DNA of 43,627 nt from an uncultured Luminiphilus sp. (GTDB lineage: Bacteria > Pseudomonadota > Gammaproteobacteria > Pseudomonadales > Halieaceae): NCBI GenBank assembly GCA_943840615.1, contig CALSVI010000018.1:1-43627 (forward strand). Direction: 5' to 3'. The notes under the pieces are model-generated. The model saw nothing but the letters and a program-made list of their open reading frames with translations, did no database searches and was not told the origin of the DNA. The position numbers were made by a program, and so were the translations under genes. This document shows, one piece after another, positions 9,901 to 20,089 of the stretch; within the stretch, counting starts at the first letter, position 1; each line of letters starts with the position of its first letter.

Positions 9901-10629
9901 ACTGGTGCTACCTGGTGGAATGTTCTGGAGCTCGTCCATCGTGGCAAAAACAGTGTCGATACGCTCCGACTCAATGGGGCCCGGGAACAACGTATTCACG
10001 CGAATACCGCGCTTTTCGCCCAGCTCCAGTGCCAGACCTTTGCCCAGCGCATTGAGGCCAGACTTGGGGACGACGTAAGGAATTCGTCCGTAGTAGTGGG
10101 TCCGCGAAAAGATGGTCGAAACGTTCACGATGGTTCCGCCATCGCTCAGGTGAGCCGCAGCGGCCCGCGCCATATTCCAGGGCGCGCCAAGCAGGTTCAT
10201 GGCAGAGTCGAACATGGTCTGGTCCGATCCCGCTGCCCGCATTTCCACATCGGTGAAGGGAATATCTCGCAGTGTGTACTTGGGGCCCGCCGCGCCCGCG
10301 TTATTCACCAGCACATCGAGCTTGCCAAAGGTGTCGACAGCTCGGGAGCAAATATCCCGGCAGACCTGGGGGTCAGCGCAGTCGCCGACAATCGTGGTAA
10401 TGCTCTCTGCGTCAAAGCCCTCTTCAGACAGCTCCTCGACGAAGGCGTCCAATTTGCTCTGGTCGCGACCGGTCATCGTGACCAAGGCACCTTCGCGCAG
10501 TAAATGCCGCGAGATATAGCGGCCAATAGAGCCCGCCGCACCTGTCAGGATGACAGACTTGTTCTCGAGCCGACGTCCGACAAGAGATTGCGAGGTCACC
10601 GCATTGGAAAGATTGGACAGGTCGTTCAT
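6974..10629 (-). CDS. mcr: Malonyl-CoA reductase, bifunctional (two single-base frameshifts)
   Basis: Joined over three frames the gene encodes about 1217 aa, the size of the Chloroflexus enzyme (about 1220 aa). It should reduce malonyl-CoA to malonate semialdehyde (C-terminal half) and then to 3-hydroxypropionate (N-terminal half), both with NADPH. N-half: SDR fold with TGAAGSIGRY (about residue 31), NNAGAAGP and a YVVPK active-site pair, then an SDR-like second unit. C-half, from about residue 570: TGGSLGIGLQ, NNAGISG and YAVSK, then a final SDR-like unit ending at RGNAVTV. Frame changes: between about 9595 and 9626 (to a frame reading SGAHVLLAFRSLES), and in a G7 run at 7727-7733, where six bases restore LPPSQTDLNKLQGKRVVMVG. 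Its ATG overlaps the pcs stop (ATGA). What else could it be: two adjacent SDR proteins, but order, length and domain layout argue strongly for MCR. Confidence 0.88.
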
Positions 10630-13600
10630 CTAAGCGCTCCGGCTGATCCAGTTTCAACTTTGGTAATGACTTCACCGCGCTCGGCCGCGTCACGCAGCGC
10701 CCAGGCCCGGTAGAGCTCGTCTTTGGTTTTGAGGCCCATGCGAGGAAGTGCATGAGTGACCACGTAGTTGGCACCACCGTGCCGGTTCTCCCACATCGCC
10801 TGATGGATTTCGGCGATGTCTTCGATAGGTCTCGCCAGCGCTGGCAGGACATCAATCTGGCCCGCGGCGATGCGCCCCTGCATCTCGGCAAATTCGCGTG
10901 CCGTGTTCAGGTGTGTACCGCGAATTTCTGCGCTTGGCATGAGAATCCGGCGCTGGCGCATCCACACCTGTGGCGCATAAAAAGTAAAGCGCTGACCGCT
11001 TAACTCCTCGGCATAAATGACCTTGCCCACATTCGGCTTGACGAGTGAGGTTGCCAGGGCCAAACCGTCGCGACCGGCGCGATCAAACACCACGTCCGGC
11101 AGACCGCGCTTGTCGAGGGTGTTACGCAGGAAAGGCGCAATAGCCGAGCCAATGGGCTTCAGCGTGCGATCTGAGAACAGCCGCACGGCTTCTTTAAACG
11201 CCTGAGACTCGGTGAAAGGGTTTGGCATCTCGGCGAAAGGTCCGGGCGGATCGTAATCATCGCCCAGACGCCGTTCGATCTCCTCGAGACTGACAACGCC
11301 TTTCACCTGAGCACCAAAACCCAGCGAGTTGACAAATTCGCGCTGTGGAACGGTATCTACCAACACGGCGATTTGCGCACCACGCTGACAGCCAACCTCG
11401 ATCGCTTCAATGGCGACGCGGTCGACAATGCCGTCCTCAGCGCCGGGTCCGTAAACAATCAGCAAGCTTTGGCCTGCCCGCAAACCGGCGCGCGTGAACA
11501 TCTTTGATGGAGTCGAGCTGCCTTGTTTGCCCATAAAGGTAAACCGGTAGCCCGACGAAGCCCCGTAGAAGGTCAGCACGCCGCCGTCACCCAGCGTCTG
11601 GAAGGAGCGAGGAAAGGCGGTCTCACCCGCGTGCGACACGACATAATCAATGCTGCCACCGGCGGCGGCCTCTGCGGCCGCCACAAAGCTGGCGCCTTGA
11701 GCTTCCCAGTTGGCCCACTCAGCAGGGTCATCCGGCACCGGGGTGAAGGCTTGTGCCCACTGAGGATCCTTGCGATCAACCGCTTTACCGCCTACTGCCT
11801 CTACGCGTGCGGCGCGCTCCTCACTGGAGACCATGCCAACCACGTTCAGGCCGCTGCTGACTGCGCTGCGCAGGCAGTCGTAACCGGTTCCGGTCGAGGC
11901 GCCTTCCACAAACAATCGCTTGTTCGGCTCAATGTCGAGCGTGTGATAAAGCGCTCGGTGAATCGTGCCGAGCGTCAAACCATAAGAGCCTGCTTCTTCG
12001 AAGCTCAGGCTAGGTAACTTCGGATGTAACTGGGGTCCCTGAACCGCCAGAGAACTGGGCGTGGGTGCCGTCGTTGCGCTCGTAGCCCTGAATGCGGAAG
12101 TCGGCCGCCATGGGGTCCAGGCCCTGATCAGGAGAGAGCAGTTCGCTCTGGCCTGAGTAAACGGTGCACACATCTCCGACCGACAGCCGGCCTTCCGCGA
12201 TTAACTCACTGCCCAGGCGCACAATCATGGCTACGCCGCCAGAGCCGGTGACCTGCACATCAGCATCGCGCGCATCGAATGGCGAGACGGGGATGCCCGT
12301 GATGGCCCAGATATCGTTGAAATTCATCTCCGAAGCTAATATGTAAACCAGCGCTTCGTTGGGCTCTGGCTCCGGGGTGTCGAAAATCAGCTTAATCTCG
12401 GCATCAACCGGATCGCCATGCGCGGGCTTACCATCTAGCCAAGGATTTGGGTACGCCGTAGCCGTATTGATACCGCGGAACCGGCGTGACGCCCGGGAAG
12501 AAGCTGGCGCCCATCGGCAGAAGGTCTCCCGAGGTCAGCAGTGCCTCCACTTGCTCACCCGAGGCGTCGGGTGCCACCTCGACATACTGAGTCGGCAATG
12601 GAGCACTGCGCTTTTCCAGGAACGCCGTGATACCCGCAGGACCCGATTCGGGGTCGCAGACCGCTTCGGCGAAGAGCTCTGCCTCGTGCAGCAAGCCCGC
12701 AGACTGACCTTTGTGTGCGCCCAATGCCACGGCCTCGAGCACGCGGGCAACCTGCTTTTCTCGACCGCTGGCGCGAATTTGTGACAGCGCCTGCTGGAGT
12801 GCGGGCTGCTCGAGGATCGCCTCGGAGTAGGGGATTTCAGCTTCCCGCTCTGCGAGTGCCTTCTGGTGCTCCTCCTGAGCCGCCGCCAGCGGACCCTGCT
12901 TCGCAAAGTAAGCGCGGAGTCGTTCCATGGCAATTTCCACAGGTGATGCCGCGGCTTCTGTGACCACTTCGTCGACCAGACCACAGGCTATCGCGTCACG
13001 GGTTGAAATGTTGCGGCCACTGACCATCAGCCGCAGGGCCTCGGCCATACCGGCCTCACCGCCTCGGCGATGTAACTTGCGCACCAGCCGTTGGGTGCCG
13101 CCGTACCCCGGCAGCAAGTTCAGATTAATCTCGGGCTGCCCAAACTGCGCGTGCTCTGCTGCAATCACGTAGGAGCAGGCCAGCACCAGTTCATTACCTC
13201 CGCCCAGCGCTGGGCCATTCACCGCGGCGATGACGGGTTTACCCAACTGCTCGAGTGCCGCAAAGGCCGCTTGGGCGGCATTCGGCGCTGTGCGCGCTGA
13301 CTCAAGGTCACCGGCTTCACCCACTTCGAGAAGCTCTTTCACATCCGCACCTGCGACGAATGCGCCGCGGGCACCGGTGATGACTACCGCATCAACATCG
13401 TCCTGATGCTCAAGTTGTTGCACAACGGTGTGGAGCTCGTCGAGCGTTCGCTCGTTAAGCGCATTGACTGGCGGATGATTGATAATCAGCAGTGCGACCT
13501 TGTGCTGGTCGTCTAAACGATGCGTTTCAACCCGCAGGTAGCGCCAGGTCTGAATAATCTGACGCGCCTGCGCGAGGCGACCGAAGTCGCGCCACTGTGC

Positions 13601-16042
13601 CACAGCGCTCTGGATCTCCTCCACCGATTCGGGGTTTCTGAGCGTCGACAGATCGCCAAGTGGCTGATCGAGCAGAATCGCCCGCAGCGTGCGACGCATG
13701 TACTTACCTGAACGGGTCTCGGGAAAGGCCGAGACCACTAAAAAGTCAGACGGCACGGCGGTGGCGCCTTTTTCCGTGCGCACCAGGTTTTGCAGTCGTG
13801 CCAGATCTTCATCAGACAGCTTGCGCCCGGCTGCCGCGACGAGGAAGGCCACGGGTGTTTCACCTTTCTCGTCATGCGGTGAACCGACCACCACGACGTT
13901 GCCCACAGGCGAGTCCTGGCGCAGCGTTTTGTCGCGAAGAATCGCGCCCTCGATTTCCTCGGTGCCGATTCGGTGGCCCGAGACATTGATCACATCATCC
14001 GAGCGGCCATGGAGAGTGAATGCGCCCTCGTCTCCGCAACGGGCATAGTCGCCTTGGGTGTAGGTGAGTTCGCCATCCCAACGCTGAAAGTAGACCTCGG
14101 CGAATCGTTCGATATCGCCACGCCACTCCCCCGAGCCGAGCGTGTCGCCGTCGCCCCACAACGTGCGGGCCAGGTAGGGATAGGGCTGCGTGATGACCAG
14201 TTCGCCTTTTTCGCCAGGTTCGGCTTCACGCCACTGGCTAACACTACCGGTGTCGCTGGTCTCTTCGACAATGCGAACCTGTGCCTGAATCCAGGGAAGC
14301 GGCCAGGTTTTGGCGTCGGCTTCCAGCGGTTTGAAGTCGCCCCAAGGACAGGAGAAAACAATGCCGCCGTGCTCGGTCGCCCAGTAGGAATTGATGTAGT
14401 GCGAACAGATATTATCCATCGCAAACTGCTGCACCGCCGGTGACACAGGCTCGGCACAGAAGGTGCCGGCTTTAAGGCTGGACATGTCATAGCGGGACAT
14501 TTCTTGCGTGCTCGCAGGGTCTGTCATCACGGCTTTCAGAAAGGTAGAGCCGGCCTTAAACAGCGTGACGTTGTTGCGCTCTATGATCGAGGCGAAGCGA
14601 CCTGCGTGGGGAAATAACGGTGACCCCTCGGCGACAACGGTAGACATACCGAAGGCCAGAGGCGCGGCGATCTGGTAGGACTGACCCGTAATCCAGCCGG
14701 GATCACCAATGACGTAGAGGCAGTCGTCCTGATTAGCGTTAAAGACCGTCCGCAGGGTGTGAGTAATACCCGACAGCCAGCCCCCATGGGTATGCACGAC
14801 ACCCTTTGGCTTGCCGGTGGAGCCTGATGTGTAAATGATGAACAACGGCCAGTTCGCTTCGACGGGCACGGCCGGGGCTTTCGCGCCGACAGCCCTCCAG
14901 AAGGCATTGTCATCCAGCGCATCCAGCGCAGCGCGGTCTGCCACGCCGGCGTCCGCTAAAAGCTCACTTTCCACCTGTGCCACCAGATCGTGCGACCAAT
15001 TATCACGGCCATGTTCGACGATGTCATTGCCGGTGTAACGCACGACGATCACGTTGCTGACGGCGTGGCCAACGCTGGCCAGCTGACTGGCAACGGTGGT
15101 ACGAAGTTCAGCGATAATTTCGGGGGCAGTGCCGCGCTCGCGCTCAAGCGCCAGACCCAGCTCGCGCATTACGTCGGCGCGCTCGAGGGTAATTTCGCCG
15201 GAGACCGCTTCGGCCACCTGAGCCTCGAGGCGCTGTGCAACGTCGGCTGGAAGCCGAGCCTTCAATGTTTCAGACAGTGCCTTGAGCGCTGCCGGCCGAG
15301 GTACGTAGTTATCCAGCGCAGGATCCGTGTAAGTGCTCTTGTAGGGCACGACCTCTGCGTTGCGGTAGCCGCCATCGGCTGTAATCACCACTTTGGCGCC
15401 GGCGTCATGAATACGGTCAGACAGCGTTTTGGCAGAAAAACCGCCAAACACGGGTGTGTAAATCACGCCGAGGCGCTGGGCCGCCAGAATGTAAAAAATC
15501 TGCTCGAGAACATTGGGTAGGTTCAAGGCGATGCGATCACCGCAGTGCAGGTCCAAACGCTGCAGCGCCCGCGTGCGCAAGGCGACTTCAATGAGCAATT
15601 CTCGATACGTCAGCCGCTGCTCAAATACCGGCCCACCTCGCCCCTCATTTTTAGAGGGATCCCAACGGTCGCCTTCGAAGACGATGGCCTGAGTTGCCCC
15701 ACGGCCCGATAGCACGTGTCGGTCAAGCAGGTTGAAACAGGCGTTAGTCTGGCCGTCGACAAACCAGCGATAGAAAGGCGCGGCAGTATCATCGAGGGGT
15801 GACGACCAGGGTGCCCAATCCGCCGCTGACTCCGCTTCGGCGGCAGACGAGGCATGCCAGCCCTGCCAGCCATCTGAGTCGGTTCGCGACAGCCACTGCT
15901 CACTGGATGCGTCGAACCAGTGAAGCTCGCGAGCGGCAATAGATGCGTGATAACCGGCCGGATCGCTGACGGCAGCAGCGCGGGCCTGGTCTTCGTCTTG
16001 CTGAGAGCACAGCATGCCCCAGCCTCCGTCGTGATTCGTCAC
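10626..16042 (-). CDS. pcs: Propionyl-CoA synthase, trifunctional (two single-base frameshifts)
   Basis: Joined, about 1804 aa, close to the roughly 1820 aa of Chloroflexus propionyl-CoA synthase. It converts 3-hydroxypropionate to propionyl-CoA (ATP, CoA, NADPH) in three domains. Residues about 1-800: acyl-CoA synthetase with YTSGSTGKPKG (about 400) and the catalytic lysine in TRSGKYMRR (about 775). About 850-1110: enoyl-CoA hydratase with GARGAFVAGAD, GGGNE and QPEI, keeping both crotonase glutamates. About 1200-1804: crotonyl-CoA-reductase-like MDR domain with a nucleotide motif EGASTGTGYD (about 1380). Frame changes: near 12446-12448 (one fewer T gives YGVPNPWLDGK) and near 12050-12056 (giving HAQFLAVQGPQ, the usual MDR context). 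Start is GTG at 16042 with AGGAGG (16052-16047) four bases before it. First gene of the operon with mcr. Confidence 0.9.
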
Positions 16043-16170
16043 AACGCCTCCTCTCTCTCAAAAAAGGCAGCGCCCTGCGGTCCCCGGAGAACCCGGTTGC
16101 TCGCAGATGCGCACTCCAATTTGTTTCCGGCGATACGGCATGCCAGAAGTGACAGAGTCATCCCCAGAGA

Positions 16171-16198
16171 GGTTGCTTTAGCTCGTTGGCAAGCAACC
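16171..16198. repeat. Inverted repeat upstream of pcs
   Basis: Perfect 7-bp arms GGTTGCT/AGCAACC separated by 14 bases, about 130 bp before the pcs GTG. It could be an operator or an RNA hairpin in the pcs leader; nothing in the sequence decides between these or rules out chance. Confidence 0.35.
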
Positions 16199-16308
16199 TG
16201 TAGACACTGACTTACTCGGAATTACGCCAACTATTACCGTCCGGATCACTTGTTTCTGTTGCGGAAAGCGTCGGCTGGGCACAGAGCGCTGTGTTGGCGC
16301 GGCGCGGC

Positions 16309-16329
16309 CCTCGCAGCATTTTTGCGAGG
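16309..16329. repeat. Inverted repeat in the pcs/MOSC intergenic region
   Basis: Perfect 7-bp arms CCTCGCA/TGCGAGG around a seven-base loop that includes five T. No T-run follows on the plus strand, so it is not a clear terminator. Confidence 0.35.
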
Positions 16330-16454
16330 CTTCAGGGCATTTGACCTATGCCTGAGCAGCCTCCGGGCGCTATGCTCAGATGCTGTCTCGGGATATGGCG
16401 CTTTTTTTGAGCACCGCTCTCGCAGTCATTAGCCACGTTTATCAGGATAGACCG

Positions 16455-16956
16455 ATGCCGCAACGCAAAAACCCGCTAGATCGGTATCTCAATACGCTCG
16501 GTGAGGGGAGGGTGGAATGGATTGGATTGCGTCCCCCGTCGTCGAGAGCCACTGCGGGCAGTGCCGCAAGCGGAGGCGGTTCAGGAATATGGGCTGGAGG
16601 GCGATCACCGAATGTCCAAAACGCCCGGATCCGGGCGACAGGTCACACTCATCTCTCGTGAATTCATCGCGCAGATTGCGATGCAATTGGGCGAGCCGGA
16701 TCTGAATCCCGCCAGACTGCGGCGCAATATTGTCACTTCGGGGATTAATCTCAATGCGCTGAGACGGCAGCGCTTCTGGATGGGTGAGGCCATGCTGGAG
16801 GCCACTCAATTGTGCCACCCCTGTGCGCGAATGGAGGCCGAGCTGGGTCCCGGGGGTGTCGTCGCCATGTTCGGATACGGCGGGCTTTGTGCCAAAGTAA
16901 TCTCGGGCGGTGTGATTCAGTGCGGGTCGCCCGTTCGATGGGCGGACCCATCATGA
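16455..16956 (+). CDS. MOSC-domain protein (frameshifted)
   Basis: Two frames join into about 166 aa if one C is removed from the run of five at 16533-16537, reading VEWIGLRPRRREPLRAVP. Start at ATG 16455 (MPQRKNPLDRYLNTLGEGRVEWIG). The protein shows MOSC features: N-terminal strand VEWIGLRP, GLEGDHR, VTLISREFI, LNPARLRRNIVTSGINL and the conserved cysteine in CHPCARME. MOSC domains carry molybdenum cofactor or act on sulfur chemistry, as in molybdenum cofactor sulfurase and YiiM/mARC relatives. The stop codon overlaps the start of the TauE-like gene (ATGA), so the two are coupled; a link through sulfur compounds is a reasonable inference. An earlier in-frame ATG at 16380 would add a hydrophobic N-terminus but matches the family less well. 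Confidence 0.75.
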
Positions 16957-17714
16957 CGGGTTGGCAGGTGTTGGTGATACCGGTCGATCAGGCGCTGCTG
17001 GTCGCGCTCTCCGTAGGCTTGGCGGCACTGATTCGCGCCTTTACCGGATTTGGTTTTGCGATGTTGGCGGTCCCAGTTTTCTCGCTGCTACTGCTGCCCG
17101 GAGACGCTGTGGTGTTGAGCGCAGTGCTGGCGCTCATCCTCGGGCTGATGAGCTATCGGTCATGGTGGGGCTTGTTTCCCGTGACACCAGCGGTACCGAT
17201 GGTGTCGGGTAGTTTATTGGGCACCGGGGTCGGCGTCTGGTTTTTGGCCTCGCTGTCAGTGACGGAGTTCCAGCTCTGGATTGGCATTTCAGTCGTGGCG
17301 GCGTCTTTGGTGTTGTCGCGTTTTACCCCTCGCGAAAGTGCCGCCTCTGGGTCCATCTCATTGGGTACCGGCGTGGCCTCGGGATTAATGAACGGCGCTT
17401 TTGCCATCCCCGGACCACCCGTCATTTTGTATGTGGTCGCCACCATGGAGAACCCCGTGCACTCGCGAGCGTTTCTGATGATGTTCTTCTGGTGCTCCAG
17501 TATTGTGTCGCTCGGCATGTTTGGCATCGCGGGGCTGATTACCCCCAAACCATTCCAGTTGCTTTGGGTGGCGCTGCCAGCCATGTGGTTGGGGAATCAG
17601 CTCGGCAACTGGGCCTTCGCGCGATTCGCCGGGCCCGCCTACAGGCCGTTTGTAGTGGGGTTGTGTATTGTCATCGGCCTGTCGATTTCTGCGAAGGCAC
17701 TCTTCTGGGCCTGA
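16953..17714 (+). CDS. TauE/SafE-family (TSUP) membrane permease
   Basis: 253 aa from ATG 16953, which overlaps the MOSC stop. Highly hydrophobic with about eight membrane segments. The motif RAFTGFGFAMLAVPVF in the first segments and the later repeat-like LMNGAFAIPGPPVILY are typical of the TauE/SafE family, whose known members export sulfite, sulfoacetate or related anions. Substrate unknown; the MOSC neighbour makes a sulfur compound plausible. It converges with smpB, with no spacer between the two stop codons. A frame open upstream to 16812 is the shadow of the MOSC gene, hence the later start. Confidence 0.82.
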   Translation: MTGWQVLVIPVDQALLVALSVGLAALIRAFTGFGFAMLAVPVFSLLLLPGDAVVLSAVLALILGLMSYRSWWGLFPVTPAVPMVSGSLLGTGVGVWFLASLSVTEFQLWIGISVVAASLVLSRFTPRESAASGSISLGTGVASGLMNGAFAIPGPPVILYVVATMENPVHSRAFLMMFFWCSSIVSLGMFGIAGLITPKPFQLLWVALPAMWLGNQLGNWAFARFAGPAYRPFVVGLCIVIGLSISAKALFWA

Positions 17715-18200
17715 TCACTGCTTAACGTTGTCTCTGACAATACGCGCTTTCTGACGCTGCCAGTCGCGCTCTTTTTCCGTGTCCCGTTTGTCGTGCAGCT
17801 TTTTACCCTGTGCAAGCTCAATGCGCGCCTTGACCAGGTGGCCTTTCCAATAAAGGGTAGTGCAGACGCAGGTTAGCCCCTTTTGTGTCACCCCGGCGTT
17901 GATCTGTGCCAGTTCTTTTTTATGAAGCAGTAGCTTGCGAGTGCGCGTCGGGTCGGTCACAAAATGCGTTGACGCGGTGTCCAGTGGGGTAATGCTGGCA
18001 CCGAGTAGATAGGCTTCGCCGCCTTTCATTAGCACATAGGAATCCGTGAGCTGTACCTTGCCAGCCCTGAGTGCTTTGACTTCCCATCCCGCTAGTGACA
18101 CGCCGGCCTCGAATGATTCCAGCAGCTGGAAGTCGAAGCGTGCTCTTTTGTTCTGGGCGATGGTATTGTCAGCGGTCTTGTTGCGTTTGGATTTCGCCAT
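17715..18200 (-). CDS. smpB: SsrA-binding protein SmpB
   Basis: 161 aa. Binds tmRNA and delivers it to stalled ribosomes. Family features in order: [40 protein letters not shown], including the conserved GWEVK-LRAGK core (about residues 38-48), [24 protein letters not shown], and a C-terminal basic tail [16 protein letters not shown] that enters the ribosomal A site. The length matches the family. A TATAAT box ends only six bases before the ATG, see the promoter entry. It neighbours ratA-rnfH as in Pseudomonas and E. coli, with a transporter gene inserted between. Confidence 0.96.
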   Translation of the reverse strand: MAKSKRNKTADNTIAQNKRARFDFQLLESFEAGVSLAGWEVKALRAGKVQLTDSYVLMKGGEAYLLGASITPLDTASTHFVTDPTRTRKLLLHKKELAQINAGVTQKGLTCVCTTLYWKGHLVKARIELAQGKKLHDKRDTEKERDWQRQKARIVRDNVKQ

Positions 18201-18206
18201 GACCTC

Positions 18207-18212
18207 ATTATA
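18207..18212 (-). promoter_or_regulatory. TATAAT box immediately before smpB
   Basis: A perfect minus-strand TATAAT ends six bases upstream of the smpB ATG. If used, transcription would start at or within a base or two of the ATG, giving a leaderless or nearly leaderless mRNA. There is no -35 match at the usual distance. The GAGG between box and ATG is only two bases from the ATG, too close for a normal Shine-Dalgarno site. Confidence 0.4.
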
Positions 18213-18222
18213 CGGGCGCCCA

Positions 18223-18239
18223 ACCGGCGCCGCGCCGGT
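18223..18239. repeat. Perfect GC-rich inverted repeat between smpB and the symporter gene
   Basis: Arms ACCGGCG (18223-18229) and CGCCGGT (18233-18239) with a three-base centre, lying between divergent genes and just upstream of the smpB -10 box. Possible operator or structural element; function unknown. Confidence 0.4.
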
Positions 18240-18286
18240 ATTCTTCCGCCCTGCGCTGTGGCAGATGCTTTGCCCGAGTCCTGTTA

Positions 18287-19606
18287 GTGCTGGATGACAA
18301 CATCCCGCAACCTTGGCGCGCGAGAAGTACGCTCGTCCTGACGCTGGCCCTCGTCGCGGTGGGCTTGGGTAATCTTCAGCGCCTGCCTTATCTTATCGGT
18401 GAGCATGGTGGTGGCCCCTTCTTTCTCAGTTATGTCGTGGCCTTGTGCGTGTTGAGCGTGCCGGTGCTGATTGCCGAGGTGGCGATTGGTAGCCTTGGCA
18501 GAGGCTCTCCCGGGCTGGCGCTGCATTGGGCCGCCAGCGTGGCAAACAGAGACTCGCGGTGGCGTCATCTGGGCGTGGCTCAGGCGCTACTGGCGCTAAT
18601 TTTTGCGGCGGTGGCTGCCCTGACTGCGGTCTGGTGTTTGCACGGCGCTATGGTGCTCTACTCTGGGCAACTGGCTTCGGCCAGTGCTATCGACGTGGCA
18701 GATGCGTTTTTGGCCTACGTCGAAAATCAGCCAGAACAGTTTGCGCAAACGATGAGCTTGCTGGCCGCCGCCGCCGTGGTGTCGGCTCTGGGCATAAGAG
18801 TCGGCATGGGGTTTTTGGCGTGGGTATGCTTACCTGCGGTGGCCATTACCTTGCTCGGAGTATTGGATTTTGTCTTCGTCTATACCGATTTGCGACCGGT
18901 TGAAGGGTTCTTGTTTTCGAACCAGGCCAGTGATTGGCGACTGGATTCCTTCTGGCAGGCATTGGGTGCGGCGGGTGTTACCCTTGGTGCCGGAATGGGT
19001 TTAGGCATGGCGTTAGGGGCGCAGGCACCAACCGGCCTTCCTTGGGCCCGGTCCGTGCTGGCGGTTGCCGTGATCGATACGACTTTCTTGATGATCACCG
19101 CGGTGATTGTCACCGCCTTGTTTTTTGAGTCCAATGTCGCGCCGGTTCAAGGATTAGCCGCTATTTTTGTGGGCCTACCTTACGCCTTCGCCAACCTGCC
19201 TCTCGGGGAAACCTATGGGGCTTTGTTTTTTGGGGCCATGGCGCTGATCGCCTGGAGCGCCGTGGTCGTGTTGTTGGAACCCATGGTCATGCTGGTGGGC
19301 AATGAATGGCAGCTTGGACGTGTCAGTGGCGCGATACTAAGCGCCACGCTGGTAGTGCTGTTGGTAGCGATGTTTCTGTTTTTCGGCGACCTGCCAATCC
19401 TGCAGGTGGGTAGTGTCTCGGCGCAGTGGCTGCTCCCTTGCAGCGTGCTGATTACCGCGCTGTTTGTTGGGTGGTTCATGCCAAGGCCGATTCTGAGGGG
19501 CGAGTTGTACCGGGAGCCCATGTGGCTGTTTCGACTGTGGTGGTATGCGTTGCGTTGGCTCGTGCCCAGCGCTTGTATCATCTGGCTTCTTCAGGGCGTT
19601 CTTTGA
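18287..19606 (+). CDS. Sodium:neurotransmitter symporter family (NSS/SNF) transporter
   Basis: 439 aa, about eleven to twelve membrane segments. The first segment carries [25 protein letters not shown] (residues 25-49 approximately), the NSS signature around the sodium sites; the family's usual W-R after GLGN-I is replaced by Q-R. The sequence [12 protein letters not shown] follows as in the family. Such carriers import amino acids or related solutes with sodium, which fits a marine habitat. Start is a GTG with no strong ribosome site. It sits between smpB and ratA, an insertion relative to the order I remember from Pseudomonas. Substrate cannot be inferred. Confidence 0.82.
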   Translation: MLDDNIPQPWRARSTLVLTLALVAVGLGNLQRLPYLIGEHGGGPFFLSYVVALCVLSVPVLIAEVAIGSLGRGSPGLALHWAASVANRDSRWRHLGVAQALLALIFAAVAALTAVWCLHGAMVLYSGQLASASAIDVADAFLAYVENQPEQFAQTMSLLAAAAVVSALGIRVGMGFLAWVCLPAVAITLLGVLDFVFVYTDLRPVEGFLFSNQASDWRLDSFWQALGAAGVTLGAGMGLGMALGAQAPTGLPWARSVLAVAVIDTTFLMITAVIVTALFFESNVAPVQGLAAIFVGLPYAFANLPLGETYGALFFGAMALIAWSAVVVLLEPMVMLVGNEWQLGRVSGAILSATLVVLLVAMFLFFGDLPILQVGSVSAQWLLPCSVLITALFVGWFMPRPILRGELYREPMWLFRLWWYALRWLVPSACIIWLLQGVL

Positions 19607-19648
19607 GTGATCTCACCGCACCCAAGCGTTGTTCGGTAAACTGGATTC

Positions 19649-20089
19649 ATGACTGTCATTGAACGAAGCGCACTCTTACCGCATACCGCTGAGCAGATCT
19701 TCGATCTGGTTGCGGACATCGAGCGCTACCCGGAATTCCTCGATGGTTGTGTGGGGGCCGAGATACACGAGCGCGACGAGGCGAGTGTGACGGCAACCCT
19801 GCGGTTATCCCGCGCAGGTATTAGCCATGGATTCACGACCCGCAACACCATGCAGCGACCCGAGCGAATCGAACTCACTCTTATCGAAGGCCCGTTTGAA
19901 ACGTTCTCAGGGCAGTGGGCGTTTCGTGCACTCGGCGAGGCCGCGTGCAAAACATCGTTGCGCTTGCATTTTGAGCTGGCCAGCGGGATCGCCAGCGTTG
20001 CCGCAGGAAAATTATTCGACAAGGTTGCGCTTGATCTGGTGGATGCGGTGGTCAGACGCGCTACCCAGCAGCTGGGGCCTGCAGTATGA
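19649..20089 (+). CDS. ratA: RatA / Coq10-type START-domain protein
   Basis: 146 aa with the START/polyketide-cyclase-like pattern: VIERSALLPHTAEQIFDLVADIERYPEFLDGC at the N-terminus and LRLHFELASGIASVAAGKLFDKVA near the end. E. coli RatA was described as inhibiting 70S ribosome formation, while the Coq10 homologues bind ubiquinone; both roles are known for the family and the sequence does not separate them. Its stop overlaps the rnfH start (ATGA), as expected for the conserved ratA-rnfH pair next to smpB. Confidence 0.92.
   Translation: MTVIERSALLPHTAEQIFDLVADIERYPEFLDGCVGAEIHERDEASVTATLRLSRAGISHGFTTRNTMQRPERIELTLIEGPFETFSGQWAFRALGEAACKTSLRLHFELASGIASVAAGKLFDKVALDLVDAVVRRATQQLGPAV

Larger units (their letters stand above)
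16043..16454. other. Intergenic region between divergent pcs and MOSC genes
   Basis: 412 bases without a convincing gene. It should hold the promoters of pcs (minus) and the MOSC gene (plus), but I see no strong -35/-10 pair for either. Two inverted repeats stand out: GGTTGCT (16171-16177) / AGCAACC (16192-16198), which could form a leader hairpin about 130 bases upstream of pcs, and CCTCGCA (16309-16315) / TGCGAGG (16323-16329). Small ORFs here lack any recognisable protein features. Confidence 0.5.

Noticed and set aside
6974..16042. Reading the mcr and pcs segments as six separate small enzymes, or as decayed pseudogenes
   Set aside because: Each break is repaired by one base, the joined lengths equal the known enzymes, and motifs on both sides of every break are intact.
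16199..16216. A TGT-N12-ACT sequence resembling the PpsR/CrtJ site TGT-N12-ACA upstream of pcs
   Set aside because: Only five of six key bases match and a single copy exists; such a short pattern is expected by chance. Not reported as a photosynthesis-type operator.
16250..16432. A 60-codon plus-strand ORF upstream of the MOSC gene
   Set aside because: No ribosome site, arginine/alanine-rich composition typical of non-coding GC-rich DNA and no family resemblance.
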